Positions 26,136 through 34,551 of a stretch of DNA of 64,000 nt are shown in pieces. Position 1 is the first letter of the stretch. Every line of letters begins with the position of its first letter. The notes beneath the pieces were generated by a model that saw nothing but the letters and a program-made list of their open reading frames with translations, was not told where the DNA came from and searched no databases. Made by a program: the position numbers and the translations under genes. Origin of the DNA: Protofrankia sp963555925 (GTDB lineage: Bacteria > Actinomycetota > Actinomycetes > Frankiales > Frankiaceae); NCBI GenBank assembly GCA_963555925.1, contig CAUVXJ010000048.1, positions 62,001 through 126,000 of the forward strand. Reading direction: 5' to 3'.

Positions 26136-27281
26136 CTATCGCCGGACGCCGGAGTGATCCTGTGGCGGCCACGCCTGCAGTCCGTCCACCTCGTCCATCC
26201 TCAACTGCACCTGTGCACCTACGCGAGGTCGGGGCGATCCAGGACCTCCCATCCATGTTGCCCGGTAAAGTCCGCCGTCGACCGCGACGTAACCCTGCGG
26301 GTCAAAGGCGGAATGCACAGTGCCGACCGGGCCGAGCGCCACATTCGGCGGCGCGACCGGAGAAACCGGTCGTTGTTCGGTCCGCTCCCTGTTCGCGCCG
26401 CTCGCGGATTGATCCCCGGCATCGACATCGCGTCGCCGCCCGCGCAGCCAAACCAGCAGCCGGCGTCTACGCAGGACCACGGCGCTGATCGCGATAATCA
26501 CAGCCGCAATCAGCGCATAAGCCCACGTCGACAGTATCGGTCGGTCCTGAGTCGCTGAAGCCGGGTCGGCGAGACTACCCAGCATTTCCACCCGGGACCC
26601 CTGCCCAGGTCTGGCGGCCAGAAGGAACAGGTCGCCGTTGGTCGCATACATCCCCGAGGCGCTTTCCTGGTCGGTACCCTTCGCCCTCGCCTGACAGTCT
26701 TTCTCGCAGGGAAACTCCCCCGATCCGCGATTCTTCGACAGCGCGGCACGGGCTTCGTCCGTATCGGCAAAGCGGTGGTCGGCGATCGCCAGCAGCAACG
26801 AACCGGCCGTCCCGAGATCCGGCGAGTCACCTGGCGCCGACTGGGCCGGCAATGCGATCTCGACCGCGAGCATCGCCCGACGCCTGAAGATCGAATCCAG
26901 GTCGGCCAGCTTACCATGGTCATCGGACAGGATGGCCGGGCTAATCACCCGAACGACAACGGCACCACCGGATGCCGGTATGCCTTCGAGTAAGCGGCTC
27001 AGGTTTTTTAGTACAGGTTGGTCGACCTTCGCCGGCAGGTCCACGACACGGATCACGAAGGTGCTGCCATCGCTCGATGACGACGTGCCAGCCGGGGTGA
27101 GCGCGGATGCCGGCGCAAGACCCCACCGGCCGATGACCGGCCCCAGGAAAAGCCCGGTGACCAGCCCCAGGACGATGACGATCGTCCCCGTCGCAGGTAG
27201 CGGCGCACATAATCGAACCGGACGCCGCACAGCAACGCCCGCCGCGTCGGGTACGCGGTGATGATGGCTGCCTCGCAGCAA
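26136..27281 (-). CDS. Membrane protein with extracytoplasmic domain and NfeD-like tail (TerY-P cluster)
   Basis: 381 residues. Helix 1 (TIVIVLGLVTGLFLGPVIG), an outside domain of about 190 residues with one Cys pair (FPCEKDCQ), helix 2 (WAYALIAAVIIAISAVVL), a basic stop-transfer RRRRLLVWLRGRRR, a cytoplasmic linker, and a C-terminal OB-like segment (GPVGTVHSAFDPQGYVAVDG then LYRATW) resembling the NfeD/ClpP-associated membrane-protein tail. No catalytic motif is visible. As first gene of the six-gene operon it may sense or anchor the kinase-phosphatase module. The TTG at 27281 gives the longest frame; GTG codons downstream are possible. Confidence 0.7.
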   Translation of the reverse strand: MLRGSHHHRVPDAAGVAVRRPVRLCAPLPATGTIVIVLGLVTGLFLGPVIGRWGLAPASALTPAGTSSSSDGSTFVIRVVDLPAKVDQPVLKNLSRLLEGIPASGGAVVVRVISPAILSDDHGKLADLDSIFRRRAMLAVEIALPAQSAPGDSPDLGTAGSLLLAIADHRFADTDEARAALSKNRGSGEFPCEKDCQARAKGTDQESASGMYATNGDLFLLAARPGQGSRVEMLGSLADPASATQDRPILSTWAYALIAAVIIAISAVVLRRRRLLVWLRGRRRDVDAGDQSASGANRERTEQRPVSPVAPPNVALGPVGTVHSAFDPQGYVAVDGGLYRATWMGGPGSPRPRVGAQVQLRMDEVDGLQAWPPQDHSGVRR

Positions 27282-27568
27282 CGAAGCCCCCCGGATGTCT
27301 GCTGCTATTGGTGACCCTACCGGTCATTATAGTGATCAGAAAGCAGCATAGGCCCGAGGACGGACACGTCGTCCACGTGACAGCATGGTCGGTGGTGCAG
27401 TTGGGCGCACAGTGGGAACGCAGTGGGAACAGACCGCGGCCACGCCCGAAATGTTCCGGACGCGGCCTGTGCAGGATAGTCGTGGTCACGGTCCTGCTCG
27501 GTGCTCACTACGACGCCGGCTGTGTACCTGGACGGCTGCCGCGTGCCGTTCCCACCTGGAATCAGATC
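27282..27568. promoter_or_regulatory. Presumed promoter region of the TerY-P cluster
   Basis: 287 bp holding the start region of the six-gene operon and the 3' end of the small acidic protein gene. The AT-richer stretch near 27325-27345 (GGTCATTATAGTGATCAGAA) is the best promoter candidate. No stem-loop or known operator was recognised. Confidence 0.4.
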
Positions 27569-27940
27569 TCACCCAGGATCTGCCGGCTGCTCCGATCCGC
27601 CGAATGCCTGCCGTGAGCCGCCCAGGGGCTCGGCCTGCTCCTCGCCCGCGGCCTCGGTGGTCCGCTGGGCCTCGGCGGTCGACTGCTCGGCCCCGCCCTC
27701 GGCCTGCGCCGACTGGCCGACCCCGACTGCGACGCCGACGAGTTCCCGCAGGCGGGCCTCGACGTAGGGCTCGGTGTAATGCGACCTGTCCGCGATCCGC
27801 CGCACGAGATCGTTGACGCTGGATGCGGCTTCGATATCAGCGGTGCTGACCTGGACGAACTGGTCGAGAATCTGGTGCCGAATCTCCTGCCAGTTCTGCC
27901 GCAGATACTGCTCCACCTGCTGCGCCTGCTGCTGCTCCAT
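27569..27940 (-). CDS. Small acidic hypothetical protein
   Basis: 123 residues. The N-terminal half is helical and Gln-rich (MEQQQAQQVEQYLRQNWQEI, then LDQFVQVSTADIEAA), with DLVRRIADRSHYTEPYVEAR suggesting a small helical domain. The second half is Ala/Glu/Gly-rich and probably disordered. Not recognised. The ATG at 27940 was chosen for the strong GGAGG ribosome site 6 nt upstream; a longer reading to 28117 is rich in rare residues and lacks a site. Confidence 0.65.
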   Translation of the reverse strand: MEQQQAQQVEQYLRQNWQEIRHQILDQFVQVSTADIEAASSVNDLVRRIADRSHYTEPYVEARLRELVGVAVGVGQSAQAEGGAEQSTAEAQRTTEAAGEEQAEPLGGSRQAFGGSEQPADPG

Positions 27941-28245
27941 TCGATCACCTCCACATCGAACCGTCATTTGCAACCATAAATCTATGTCACCCACACCACG
28001 AGTCAACCGGAAATCATGATGGTCTTGTCGCCAAACGCAGAATGATGCAAAAATCCGCAGACGGGATCGATGTCGACCGCGGCACCATTTATCTGGAAAA
28101 GCGTTGTTATCAGGCATGTCAGTGGATCACGAAAACGTTCGAACGCATCCCGGTGGATGCCTGAGTTACACTGCTCCCCGGGACAACGCAGACAGAATCC
28201 GACGAGCTACCCGACAAAGAGACCTACGCGGTGAAACACAGGGAC

Positions 28246-29118
28246 CTACGCGGTGACATGAAACAGGGCGGCGCGGGTTCGCGCGCCGACCACACCATCG
28301 GCCACAAGTCCGTGCCGGCGTTGGTATGCCTTAACCGTACTCGTGGTACGTGGCCCGAACTTCCCGTCCACCGCGACAGGATAGCCACATCCGGTCAGCG
28401 CTCGCTGAATCTGGCGCACGCCGGGACGCCCGCGGTGGGTGTAGCCGACCTCCCGCACACGGGGAGCTGCAGCGGCTACCGGTCGCGCCGCCGCCACGCC
28501 GGCCGCAGCGGTCCAGCCCGGCCTACTGACCGGCCCGGTAGGGCTACCCGGGCTGGCCGGGGACGCCGGGTAGATGCTCGTCGCACCCTCACCACTTGCG
28601 TCGGTGGCGGCTGCCGCGGCCCGCCCGAGGTACAGGCGGTAGGAGCCGTTTGTGTACGTACTCCACGCTCCGATGCCCTGTATGTCGCACACTCGTTTGG
28701 CGGCCCGGGCGTTGATGGCCGGATCGAACAGATCTGCCCCGCCGACCCAACCCGCATGCGCCCGCATGTTGATCTGCCATAGTCCGCGGGAATCCTCGCC
28801 ATTGGAGTTGTGGGCGGTCGCGTTGCCGCCGGACTCAGCCAGCGCGACTGCGACCCAGGTCTCCAATGGCTTCCCGTCGCAGCCGCCGAGTCCCGCTTTC
28901 CTGCCGGCACCAGCGATGGAAACGTCGGAAACAGGTGCCCCAGCGAGAGAACCCGCGCTGGGCTCAGTCGCGGTATCGGCGCTGGGCGATGCCGGCGAGC
29001 TCGCGCTCGCCGGACCCGCGGTCAGCATCATTCCCGCCGTCGCGCCGATGACGCCGGCGGTTGCGGCCACCGCGCCGCGGTTGTACTGAGACTGCTTTCT
29101 GTGCCTTCCCCTGGCCAT
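28246..29118 (-). CDS. Secreted lysozyme-like transglycosylase with peptidoglycan-binding domain
   Basis: 290 residues. Signal peptide (GVIGATAGMMLTAGPASASS), an SLT/Rpf-like catalytic domain with the active Glu in WVAVALAESGGNATAHNSNG and SRGLWQINMRAHAGW plus TYTNGSYRLYLG, a Pro/Ser/Ala linker, then PG_binding_1 (RGRPGVRQIQRALTGCGYPV, then GKFGPRTTSTVKAYQRRHGL). It cuts glycan strands of the wall, probably in growth or spore germination. ATG 29118 gives a basic N-terminus (MARGRHRKQ) typical of these proteins. Confidence 0.9.
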   Translation of the reverse strand: MARGRHRKQSQYNRGAVAATAGVIGATAGMMLTAGPASASSPASPSADTATEPSAGSLAGAPVSDVSIAGAGRKAGLGGCDGKPLETWVAVALAESGGNATAHNSNGEDSRGLWQINMRAHAGWVGGADLFDPAINARAAKRVCDIQGIGAWSTYTNGSYRLYLGRAAAAATDASGEGATSIYPASPASPGSPTGPVSRPGWTAAAGVAAARPVAAAAPRVREVGYTHRGRPGVRQIQRALTGCGYPVAVDGKFGPRTTSTVKAYQRRHGLVADGVVGARTRAALFHVTA

Positions 29119-29265
29119 TATAAAATATCCCACTTCAGTATCGTCGATCGGCTCATGCGCGCCGCGCGGAGGCACCCGTCACAGCCAGGCCGCGGGAATG
29201 CCCATCGTGGGGCACGCGGCAGCCCGGCCATGACGGGTCGCAGGCCTGTTACCGGCCCAGCCAGG

Positions 29266-30036
29266 TCACCCCAGGCGGCCAACGAGATAACTCGAGGAAT
29301 AAATCTTCTGAAGCCGGACGACGGTTCCGCTGTGGGGAGCGGCCCACATCATGTCGTCCCCGGCGTAGATCGCCACGTGATAGATGTTGCCGGGCTGCCC
29401 GAAGAAGATGAGATCACCGGGCTGCTTGGCATCCCGCGATATCTTCTGCGACGCCGCGTACTGGGCGTCGGTCACCCGCGGCACACTCCGGCCGAGCTGT
29501 TTGTAGATGTACTGGACAAGCCCGGAACAATCGAAGGCGTTCGGACCCTGTGCGCCCCAGACGTATGGCTTACCCGCCTGCTTCGAGGCCAGATAGACGA
29601 TCTTCTCACCGAGACCGGCGGTGGCCGAGGAACCGTCCTGCTGCGATGACGTGCCGTCCGGCGGTGCCGAGATGCCGCTTGCCGGAGCCTCCACCGAGCT
29701 AGGAGCCTCCACCGCACCAGGGGCCGACGCCGAGCCGGAACCCGACGCCCAATCGGACGCCGCAGGCGCGCCCCCGGTGTCACCGGCCCAGGTCGACCCG
29801 GGGGCAGCGGTGGTAGTGGTGGTAGTGGTCGAGCCGGCCGGGCTGTCAGCCCCGGCGTCGTTCGCCAGTGCCGGGGCCGAGAAAGCGGTCAGGGCGACGG
29901 TCCCAGTGACCGCGGCGGCAACCGCCACACGCGCGGACCGGCGGCGGAAACTGGACCTGGCGATCGGTGCACGGTGGCGACCGCGTCCGGACGGAATCGC
30001 GTCAGCCGAATCTGCACACGCCTGATATGCAGGCAA
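29266..30036 (-). CDS. Secreted NlpC/P60 endopeptidase under a c-di-AMP riboswitch
   Basis: 256 residues. Signal sequence VAVAAAVTGTVALTAFSAPA, a Thr/Ser/Ala linker, and a C-terminal NlpC/P60 domain. Catalytic Cys in NAFDCSGLVQYIYKQLG, preceded by GKPYVWGAQG; His in GNIYHVAIYAGDDMMWAAPH; it splits D-Glu-mDAP-type bonds in peptidoglycan. The TTG at 30036 (or 30039) was chosen because it follows GGAAGGA and because everything upstream belongs to the riboswitch. A GTG at 30126 would translate the riboswitch and is judged false. Confidence 0.9.
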   Translation of the reverse strand: MPAYQACADSADAIPSGRGRHRAPIARSSFRRRSARVAVAAAVTGTVALTAFSAPALANDAGADSPAGSTTTTTTTAAPGSTWAGDTGGAPAASDWASGSGSASAPGAVEAPSSVEAPASGISAPPDGTSSQQDGSSATAGLGEKIVYLASKQAGKPYVWGAQGPNAFDCSGLVQYIYKQLGRSVPRVTDAQYAASQKISRDAKQPGDLIFFGQPGNIYHVAIYAGDDMMWAAPHSGTVVRLQKIYSSSYLVGRLG

Positions 30037-30041
30037 CAATG

Positions 30042-30262
30042 ATCCTTCCCGTACGCCTGCGAGGTTAGCTGTCGGGTTCGGGCCGGGAAGCCCGGTCAGC
30101 CCGCGGAGATCCGCGGCCGACTTCACCCCGAGGACGGCGCCAGCGCGGCGACGTCCGTCAAGTCCTGGTTCCCCCGCTGCTGCCCTGGTGATTGTGAGAA
30201 GGGAACACCGGACCGAGGGCAGAACTCGGCGTCCAGCCCGGTGTTACTGAGAGCCCGGCCAC
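30042..30262 (-). promoter_or_regulatory. ydaO/yuaA-type cyclic di-AMP riboswitch
   Basis: The leader shows the conserved blocks of the actinobacterial ydaO RNA in order on the minus strand: GCCGAGTTCTGCCC, GCGGGGGAACCAGG, CGGGGTGAAG, a hairpin (GCCGCGGATCTCCGCGGG), and the 3' signature CCGAACCCGACAGCTAACCT with CGCAGGCGTACGGGAAGGA. It lies directly before an NlpC/P60 hydrolase, the usual actinobacterial target. Binding of c-di-AMP normally turns such wall-hydrolase genes off. End coordinates are approximate. Confidence 0.85.
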
Positions 30263-30588
30263 GTTAGCGAACTACACGCTGTGACCGCAAGGGCCATTTT
30301 CCGCGAATCTCGGGGCATGTCAACTACTATGCGTATCAATCATCCGGCCGGCCGGTCAGAGAAATCAGATCAACACCGCTGGCAGTGGGTCGAGCACGGC
30401 GACAGAATACCGACATGCACTGGCCGCCAGAGCACGCACGGTGATACCGATGAGGAAACAGGCCAATCGACGGGGTACGTCTTGTCTCATCAGGCAGGGG
30501 TTCTAGCAGCGGCCCGGGCACCGTCTTTGGTCGAATCCTTACCATCGGCCCCGGCCGGCAACGCGGCGTCGCCGCAAAGGAGTCAGCG
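30263..30588. other. Intergenic region between two cell-wall hydrolase genes
   Basis: 326 bp. It must hold the promoters for the riboswitch transcript (-) and for the gene at 30589 (+). An AT-rich stretch ATGTCAACTACTATGCGTAT (about 30317-30336) is the best candidate. No second ydaO element and no gene were recognised. Confidence 0.45.
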
Positions 30589-31377
30589 ATGACGGCTGTA
30601 CAACAGCTGGTCGAGCATGCGTTAGCGGAGGTCGGCTACGCCGGGGACGGCCGCAATCACACGAAGTACGGTCAGGAGTTCGGCTACGACGGGAATGCAT
30701 GGTGCGCGATTTTCGTCTGGTGCATGTTCGAGCAGGTCGGGATCAACCTGCCGCTGAAGTCGGCGCACGTGCCCACGATCTGGTCCTGGGCGCGAGCCCA
30801 TGGCCTGACTATCGCCTCCACCCAGGCTAACCCCGGAGACCAGATCATCTTTGATTGGACGGGCCACGAAACCGCCGCCGGCAATGACACCCACACCGGT
30901 CTGGTCGTCGAACGCACCGGCAATAATATTGTCACGGTCGAGGGTAACGTCGGAAACGATCAAGTACTACGCAGAACCTGGCTAGCCGGCGGTATACTCA
31001 TCGCCGGATGCGTGAACTGGCAATCGATGTTCAGCGGTGGCCCGCGCTTCCCGCTCGCCCCCCAGAACCCGCCGAACCGGTTCGCCTACTTCCCGACGGT
31101 CGCGCGCGGGTTCCTCGACCAGGGCGAGTCAGGGGTGTTCCCGGATCTGCGCCACCCGGTCACGACCGCTCAGAACGCGCTCAACATCGCTACGGGCCGG
31201 GAGGGCGATAATCGCCTGCTCGCCCCGGACGGCGCCTTCGGCCCGCTGACGGAGACAACGTTCCGTGATTTCCAGGAATTCTGCCGGTTGAACGACCCGG
31301 CGGTCGCAGTCACCGGTGTGGTCGACCGGACGACCTGGCGCCTTCTCGACTATTTCCTCGACATCAAAGGCCGTTGA
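30589..31377 (+). CDS. CHAP-like amidase/endopeptidase with peptidoglycan-binding domain
   Basis: 262 residues without a signal peptide. The N-terminal domain resembles CHAP/TIGR02594-type hydrolases: YGQEFGYDGNAWCAIFVWCM (Cys nucleophile in AWCAIFV), THTGLVVERTGNNIVTVEGN (His) and Asn in GN. The C-terminal domain VTTAQNALNIATGREGDNRL with APDGAFGPLTETTFRDFQ is a PG_binding_1-like repeat. Lack of a signal peptide suggests an endolysin-like or non-classically exported enzyme, possibly phage-derived. ATG at 30589 with AAAGGAG upstream. A perfect terminator follows. Confidence 0.85.
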   Translation: MTAVQQLVEHALAEVGYAGDGRNHTKYGQEFGYDGNAWCAIFVWCMFEQVGINLPLKSAHVPTIWSWARAHGLTIASTQANPGDQIIFDWTGHETAAGNDTHTGLVVERTGNNIVTVEGNVGNDQVLRRTWLAGGILIAGCVNWQSMFSGGPRFPLAPQNPPNRFAYFPTVARGFLDQGESGVFPDLRHPVTTAQNALNIATGREGDNRLLAPDGAFGPLTETTFRDFQEFCRLNDPAVAVTGVVDRTTWRLLDYFLDIKGR

Positions 31378-31395
31378 ACCGACGCCCACGCGATC

Positions 31396-31447
31396 TTTCG
31401 AGGTTTGTGCGATCGACAAGGACTCTTTCGTCGCACAAACCTCGAAA
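31396..31447. terminator. Perfect 17-bp terminator hairpin
   Basis: TTTCGAGGTTTGTGCGA pairs exactly with TCGCACAAACCTCGAAA across an 18-nt loop, with further A and T runs outside the stem (GATC..AAAAATC). The A/T flanks make it a plausible bidirectional intrinsic terminator between the convergent CHAP and acyl-CoA dehydrogenase genes. Confidence 0.85.
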
Positions 31448-31506
31448 AATCATCTACCCGGCGGGCGGGTAGCCGGCGGGCGCTGTCCCGGCGGCGGCTA
31501 CAGCCG

Positions 31507-32712
31507 TCATGATGCGCTCGAGAGGTTGTCGAGGTGACGGCGGACCACGCGTCGGGCGATCGCCCAGCGGTGGGTCTCCGACGGCCCGTCGTAGATACGG
31601 AACGGGCGGACCTCGCGCAGGAAGCGCGAGAGCAGCACATCCCCGGAGATACCGAGGGAACCGCAGATCTGCAGCGAACGGTCGACGACCCGCCAGACGG
31701 CCTCGGCGGTGAACGTCTTGGCTACCGCGGTCGACTGAGCCCCGGAACGACCCTGGTCGAGTTCCCAGCATGCCTGCAGGACCAGCCCGCGGGACGCCGC
31801 GATATCGATCTCATTGTCCGCGATCATCGCCTGGACCATGCCCAGCTCCGCCAACCGGGAACCGAACAGCTGCCGGTCCGCCGCCCTGGCCACGGCGATG
31901 TCCTGGGCCCTGCGGGCGATGCCCAGCCAACGCATGCAGTGGGTCGTGCGCGCCGGGCCGAGACGGACCTGGGCGTAGTCGAACCCCTGGTGCACCTCGC
32001 CGAGGATCGCGTCGTGCGGCACCAGACAGCCATCGAACAACATCTCGCAGTGACCGCCGTACAGGCTCTCGTCGAGGGTCTCGACATGGCGGACGACCTT
32101 CATGCCGGGGTTGTCCGCGTCGACGAGGAACATCGTCGCTCCACCGCGCTGACCCGGCTCGCCCGATGTGCGAGCCATGCAGATCGCATATGCGGCACCA
32201 TCCGCGCCGGTGATGAACCACTTACGGCCGTCGATCCGCCAGCCGCCGGGCTCCTGCACGGCGCGCGTGGTCAGAGCGGCCGGATCCGACCCCGCTCCGG
32301 GCGCGGGCTCGGTCATCGCGAAGCAGGACCGCACCTCGCCGGTTGCCAACGGCCGCAGGTACCGCTCCTTCTGCTCGGCCGTCGCGATGGCCGCCAGCAT
32401 GTGCATGTTGCCCTCGTCGGGGGCGGCGATGTTCAGCGCCAGCGGGCCGAACAGCGAATAGCCCGCCGCTTCGAACACGGGAGCGCGTCCGCGCATGTCC
32501 AGGCCGTGGCCGCCGAGCTCCGCCGGTACGTGCGGGGCGAAGACCCCCGCGTCCTTCGCCGCCTGCTGTAGCCGCGCCCGCATCGCGTCGCCACCGCGCG
32601 CGGCGACGCCTGCGAACGCCTCCTCCTCGGGGACGACGACGCTGCGCACGAACTCGGCAGTGCGTCTGGCGAGTTCACTGACCACCTGGTCATGGCCAAG
32701 ATCAATGGACAC
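31507..32712 (-). CDS. Acyl-CoA dehydrogenase
   Basis: 401 residues, FAD-dependent alpha,beta-dehydrogenation of an acyl-CoA. Typical features: EELGGHGLDMRGRAP-like N-domain (LGGHGLDMRGRAPVFEAAGY), CFAMTEPAPGAGSDPAALTT with GWRIDGRKWFITGADGA (FAD site), and the C-domain QICGSLGISGDVLLSRFLRE, FRIYDGPSETHRWAIAR. Closest in type to long-chain/steroid-like dehydrogenases with the DGPSE(T/V)H ending. GTG at 32712 with a perfect AAGGAGG 6 nt upstream. It is transcribed from dyad promoter copy 4 and lies in the catabolic island. Confidence 0.93.
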   Translation of the reverse strand: MSIDLGHDQVVSELARRTAEFVRSVVVPEEEAFAGVAARGGDAMRARLQQAAKDAGVFAPHVPAELGGHGLDMRGRAPVFEAAGYSLFGPLALNIAAPDEGNMHMLAAIATAEQKERYLRPLATGEVRSCFAMTEPAPGAGSDPAALTTRAVQEPGGWRIDGRKWFITGADGAAYAICMARTSGEPGQRGGATMFLVDADNPGMKVVRHVETLDESLYGGHCEMLFDGCLVPHDAILGEVHQGFDYAQVRLGPARTTHCMRWLGIARRAQDIAVARAADRQLFGSRLAELGMVQAMIADNEIDIAASRGLVLQACWELDQGRSGAQSTAVAKTFTAEAVWRVVDRSLQICGSLGISGDVLLSRFLREVRPFRIYDGPSETHRWAIARRVVRRHLDNLSSAS

Positions 32713-32836
32713 GTGAACCTCCTTCATACCGGCCGCGTCGCCCGGAGGAGACCCGCCGCGGATCTGGCCGAAAATCGTCAGTTTTCCGTCAGCAAAGCAG
32801 GCCGGTCGACTCCTGCACAAGGAACAGGCGCCATTG

Positions 32837-32878
32837 AAGATCAAATCGTGGACGAGGATCGTCAACATTGTTGACTAT
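32837..32878 (-). promoter_or_regulatory. Dyad promoter, copy 4 (upstream of acyl-CoA dehydrogenase)
   Basis: Dyad GTCAACATTGTTGAC at 32861-32875, the most symmetric copy; minus-strand -35 TTGACG, 16-nt spacer, TGATCT -10, about 120 nt before the GTG at 32712. AAGATCAAATCGTGGACGAG downstream of the -35 matches the other copies. Confidence 0.65.
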
Positions 32879-32949
32879 CATGTGTGCACGCGAACGGCCC
32901 GAACCAACCCGCGCTCCGTGCCCAGCGACGGCGGGCCCGGTCGGCCGGA

Positions 32950-34131
32950 TCAGTCCAGGTGGTAGATGCGGGCGGCGTTGTCGTGCAGGATCTTGCGCAG
33001 CGCGTCGGCGGGCAGCTCCGCAAACGCCTCCGCGACGAACAGGTCCGGACGGACCGCCGCGCTCGCAGGGCCGGGCGACATGCTCGTCGGGTGTGGGAAG
33101 TCGGTCTCGAAGAGGAAGTTGTCGGCTCCGAGAAGTTCGATCGCCTGCCGGGCGGTCTCCCGCTCGAACCAGAAACAGCCGAAGATCTGGCGCTGGAAGT
33201 ACTCGCTGGGCAGCAGGTCGTATTCGGGGTGTTCGATCGGGACGCCGCAGTTCCTCCACTGCCAGTCCAAAGCGGCGAGGGCGTAGGGGAGCCAGCCGAT
33301 TCCGCTCTCGACCGAGACGAAATTCAGTCTCGGGAAACGGTGGCAGATCCCGGCGCAGATGACGGTCGCGATGGCGCGGGCGTTGCCCATGAAGAAGGAA
33401 ACCCCGACCGAGGCGTAGTTCGCGTGGATCCCGTTACCCGGGAAGTTCTTCTCGATCAGGGACAGGTCGCCCGACGCGATGTGGAAGTTCACCGGAACGC
33501 CGAGATCCTGGGCGGTCGCCCAGATCGGGTCCCAGTGCGGATCACCGAGCAGCGGCAGACCGAAGAAGTCGGTCTCCTGAGCCATGATCACGCCCCGGTG
33601 CCCCATCGCGACTGTTCGTTCGATCTCAGCGACGCTCGCCGCCAGATCCCAGAAGGGCAGCGCCGCCATGGGCAGCAGCCGGGACGGGTCCGCGCTCGCC
33701 CAGTCGGTCTGGTAGTCGTTGTACGCCTGGATGCAGGCCACCATCAGTTCGGGGTCCTTGAGTCCGAGGAACCTCCCGGTACCGAACCCCGCCACGTTGG
33801 GATACAGCACCTGCGCCCAGATCCCGTACTCGTCCATTTTGCGCAGCCGGTCGGGGGCGTTCCACAGCGCCGGGTCGACGTCGGCGAGGCGCCGGGGATG
33901 CTTCGGCGGGAACTCCGCCCAACCGGCCATCGCGCCGCCCGCGGTAGCCGACAGGCGCGCGTCGCCGAAATACCACGCCTCCTCCTGGAGGTCGTCATCC
34001 CAGCGGACGTGCGGAACCAGATCACCCCACTTCGCCGTGGAGATCCGCGATGTCCACAGATCAGCGGGTTCGATCACATGGGTATCCGCGTCGATCACCC
34101 TGATGCCATCGGTCACTGCCGTCCCGGCCAT
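32950..34131 (-). CDS. Amidohydrolase-2 family metal-dependent hydrolase/decarboxylase
   Basis: 393-residue TIM-barrel protein. N-terminal metal motif VIDADTHVIEPADLW, VNFHIASGDLSL (barrel His), SVESGIGWLPYALAALDWQW and the terminal FETDFPHPTSMSP with ILHDNAARIYHLD are hallmarks of the gamma-resorcylate decarboxylase/ACMSD-like amidohydrolase-2 group, which is common in aromatic and terpenoid catabolic loci. Hydrolysis and decarboxylation cannot be told apart. ATG at 34131; an AT-rich palindromic operator candidate lies 80-100 bp upstream. Confidence 0.88.
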   Translation of the reverse strand: MAGTAVTDGIRVIDADTHVIEPADLWTSRISTAKWGDLVPHVRWDDDLQEEAWYFGDARLSATAGGAMAGWAEFPPKHPRRLADVDPALWNAPDRLRKMDEYGIWAQVLYPNVAGFGTGRFLGLKDPELMVACIQAYNDYQTDWASADPSRLLPMAALPFWDLAASVAEIERTVAMGHRGVIMAQETDFFGLPLLGDPHWDPIWATAQDLGVPVNFHIASGDLSLIEKNFPGNGIHANYASVGVSFFMGNARAIATVICAGICHRFPRLNFVSVESGIGWLPYALAALDWQWRNCGVPIEHPEYDLLPSEYFQRQIFGCFWFERETARQAIELLGADNFLFETDFPHPTSMSPGPASAAVRPDLFVAEAFAELPADALRKILHDNAARIYHLD

Positions 34132-34210
34132 GGCGCCGCTCCCCTCGAGGTCTTCGGGAGACGCCGGATGTCACGACGCACGTCCCGGCCGCACTCTGAT
34201 GTGATCTATA

Positions 34211-34233
34211 CCTTATTTCTTATGAGGAAATCC
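34211..34233. promoter_or_regulatory. Operator candidate, TTTCTCATGAKGAAA family, copy 1
   Basis: CTTATTTCTTATGAGGAAAT, imperfect palindrome in an AT-rich patch upstream of the amidohydrolase gene. It matches sites at 37123, 38294, 38447 and 51471; spacing and symmetry fit a TetR-type repressor dimer site. Confidence 0.55.
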
Positions 34234-34290
34234 GACAAGCGGTCCCGGAAACGTAGCGCGGACGCGATTTCCTCTCGCCGAACGGAAAGA

Positions 34291-34551
34291 TCAGACGTCC
34301 ACCGCCGGCTCCGGCGGACCGGCCGCGACCGCGATCGCGTCTTCTGGACACGAACTGGCGCCGAGCCGGGCCGCTCGTGCCCGGTCCGCGGTCACCACGA
34401 AGGTGACGCCGCGGGGGAGGCAGAAACCGTCGTCATCGGTGTCGAACACCTCCGGAGCGAGCGAATAGCAGCGGCCCTGCCCGGTACACCGGGTGGGGTC
34501 GACCATGATCTGCACGGTGAGCTGCTCCCCCGTTGTCGGATCGGCGGTCAT
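34291..34551 (-). CDS. Single-cluster [3Fe-4S]-type ferredoxin, P450 partner
   Basis: 86 residues. IMVDPTRCTGQGRCYSLAPE and ASSCPEDAIAV give cysteines spaced C-x5-C...C-P. The second Cys of a four-cysteine set is replaced by Gly, as in [3Fe-4S] ferredoxins that feed electrons to bacterial cytochromes P450. The ATG overlaps the P450 stop codon (ATGA), which supports a dedicated redox pair. No ferredoxin reductase is nearby, so a general reductase must supply it. Confidence 0.92.
   Translation of the reverse strand: MTADPTTGEQLTVQIMVDPTRCTGQGRCYSLAPEVFDTDDDGFCLPRGVTFVVTADRARAARLGASSCPEDAIAVAAGPPEPAVDV

Noticed and set aside
30036..30126. N-terminal extension of the NlpC/P60 protein from GTG 30126
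   Set aside because: These bases are the conserved 3' part of the ydaO riboswitch.
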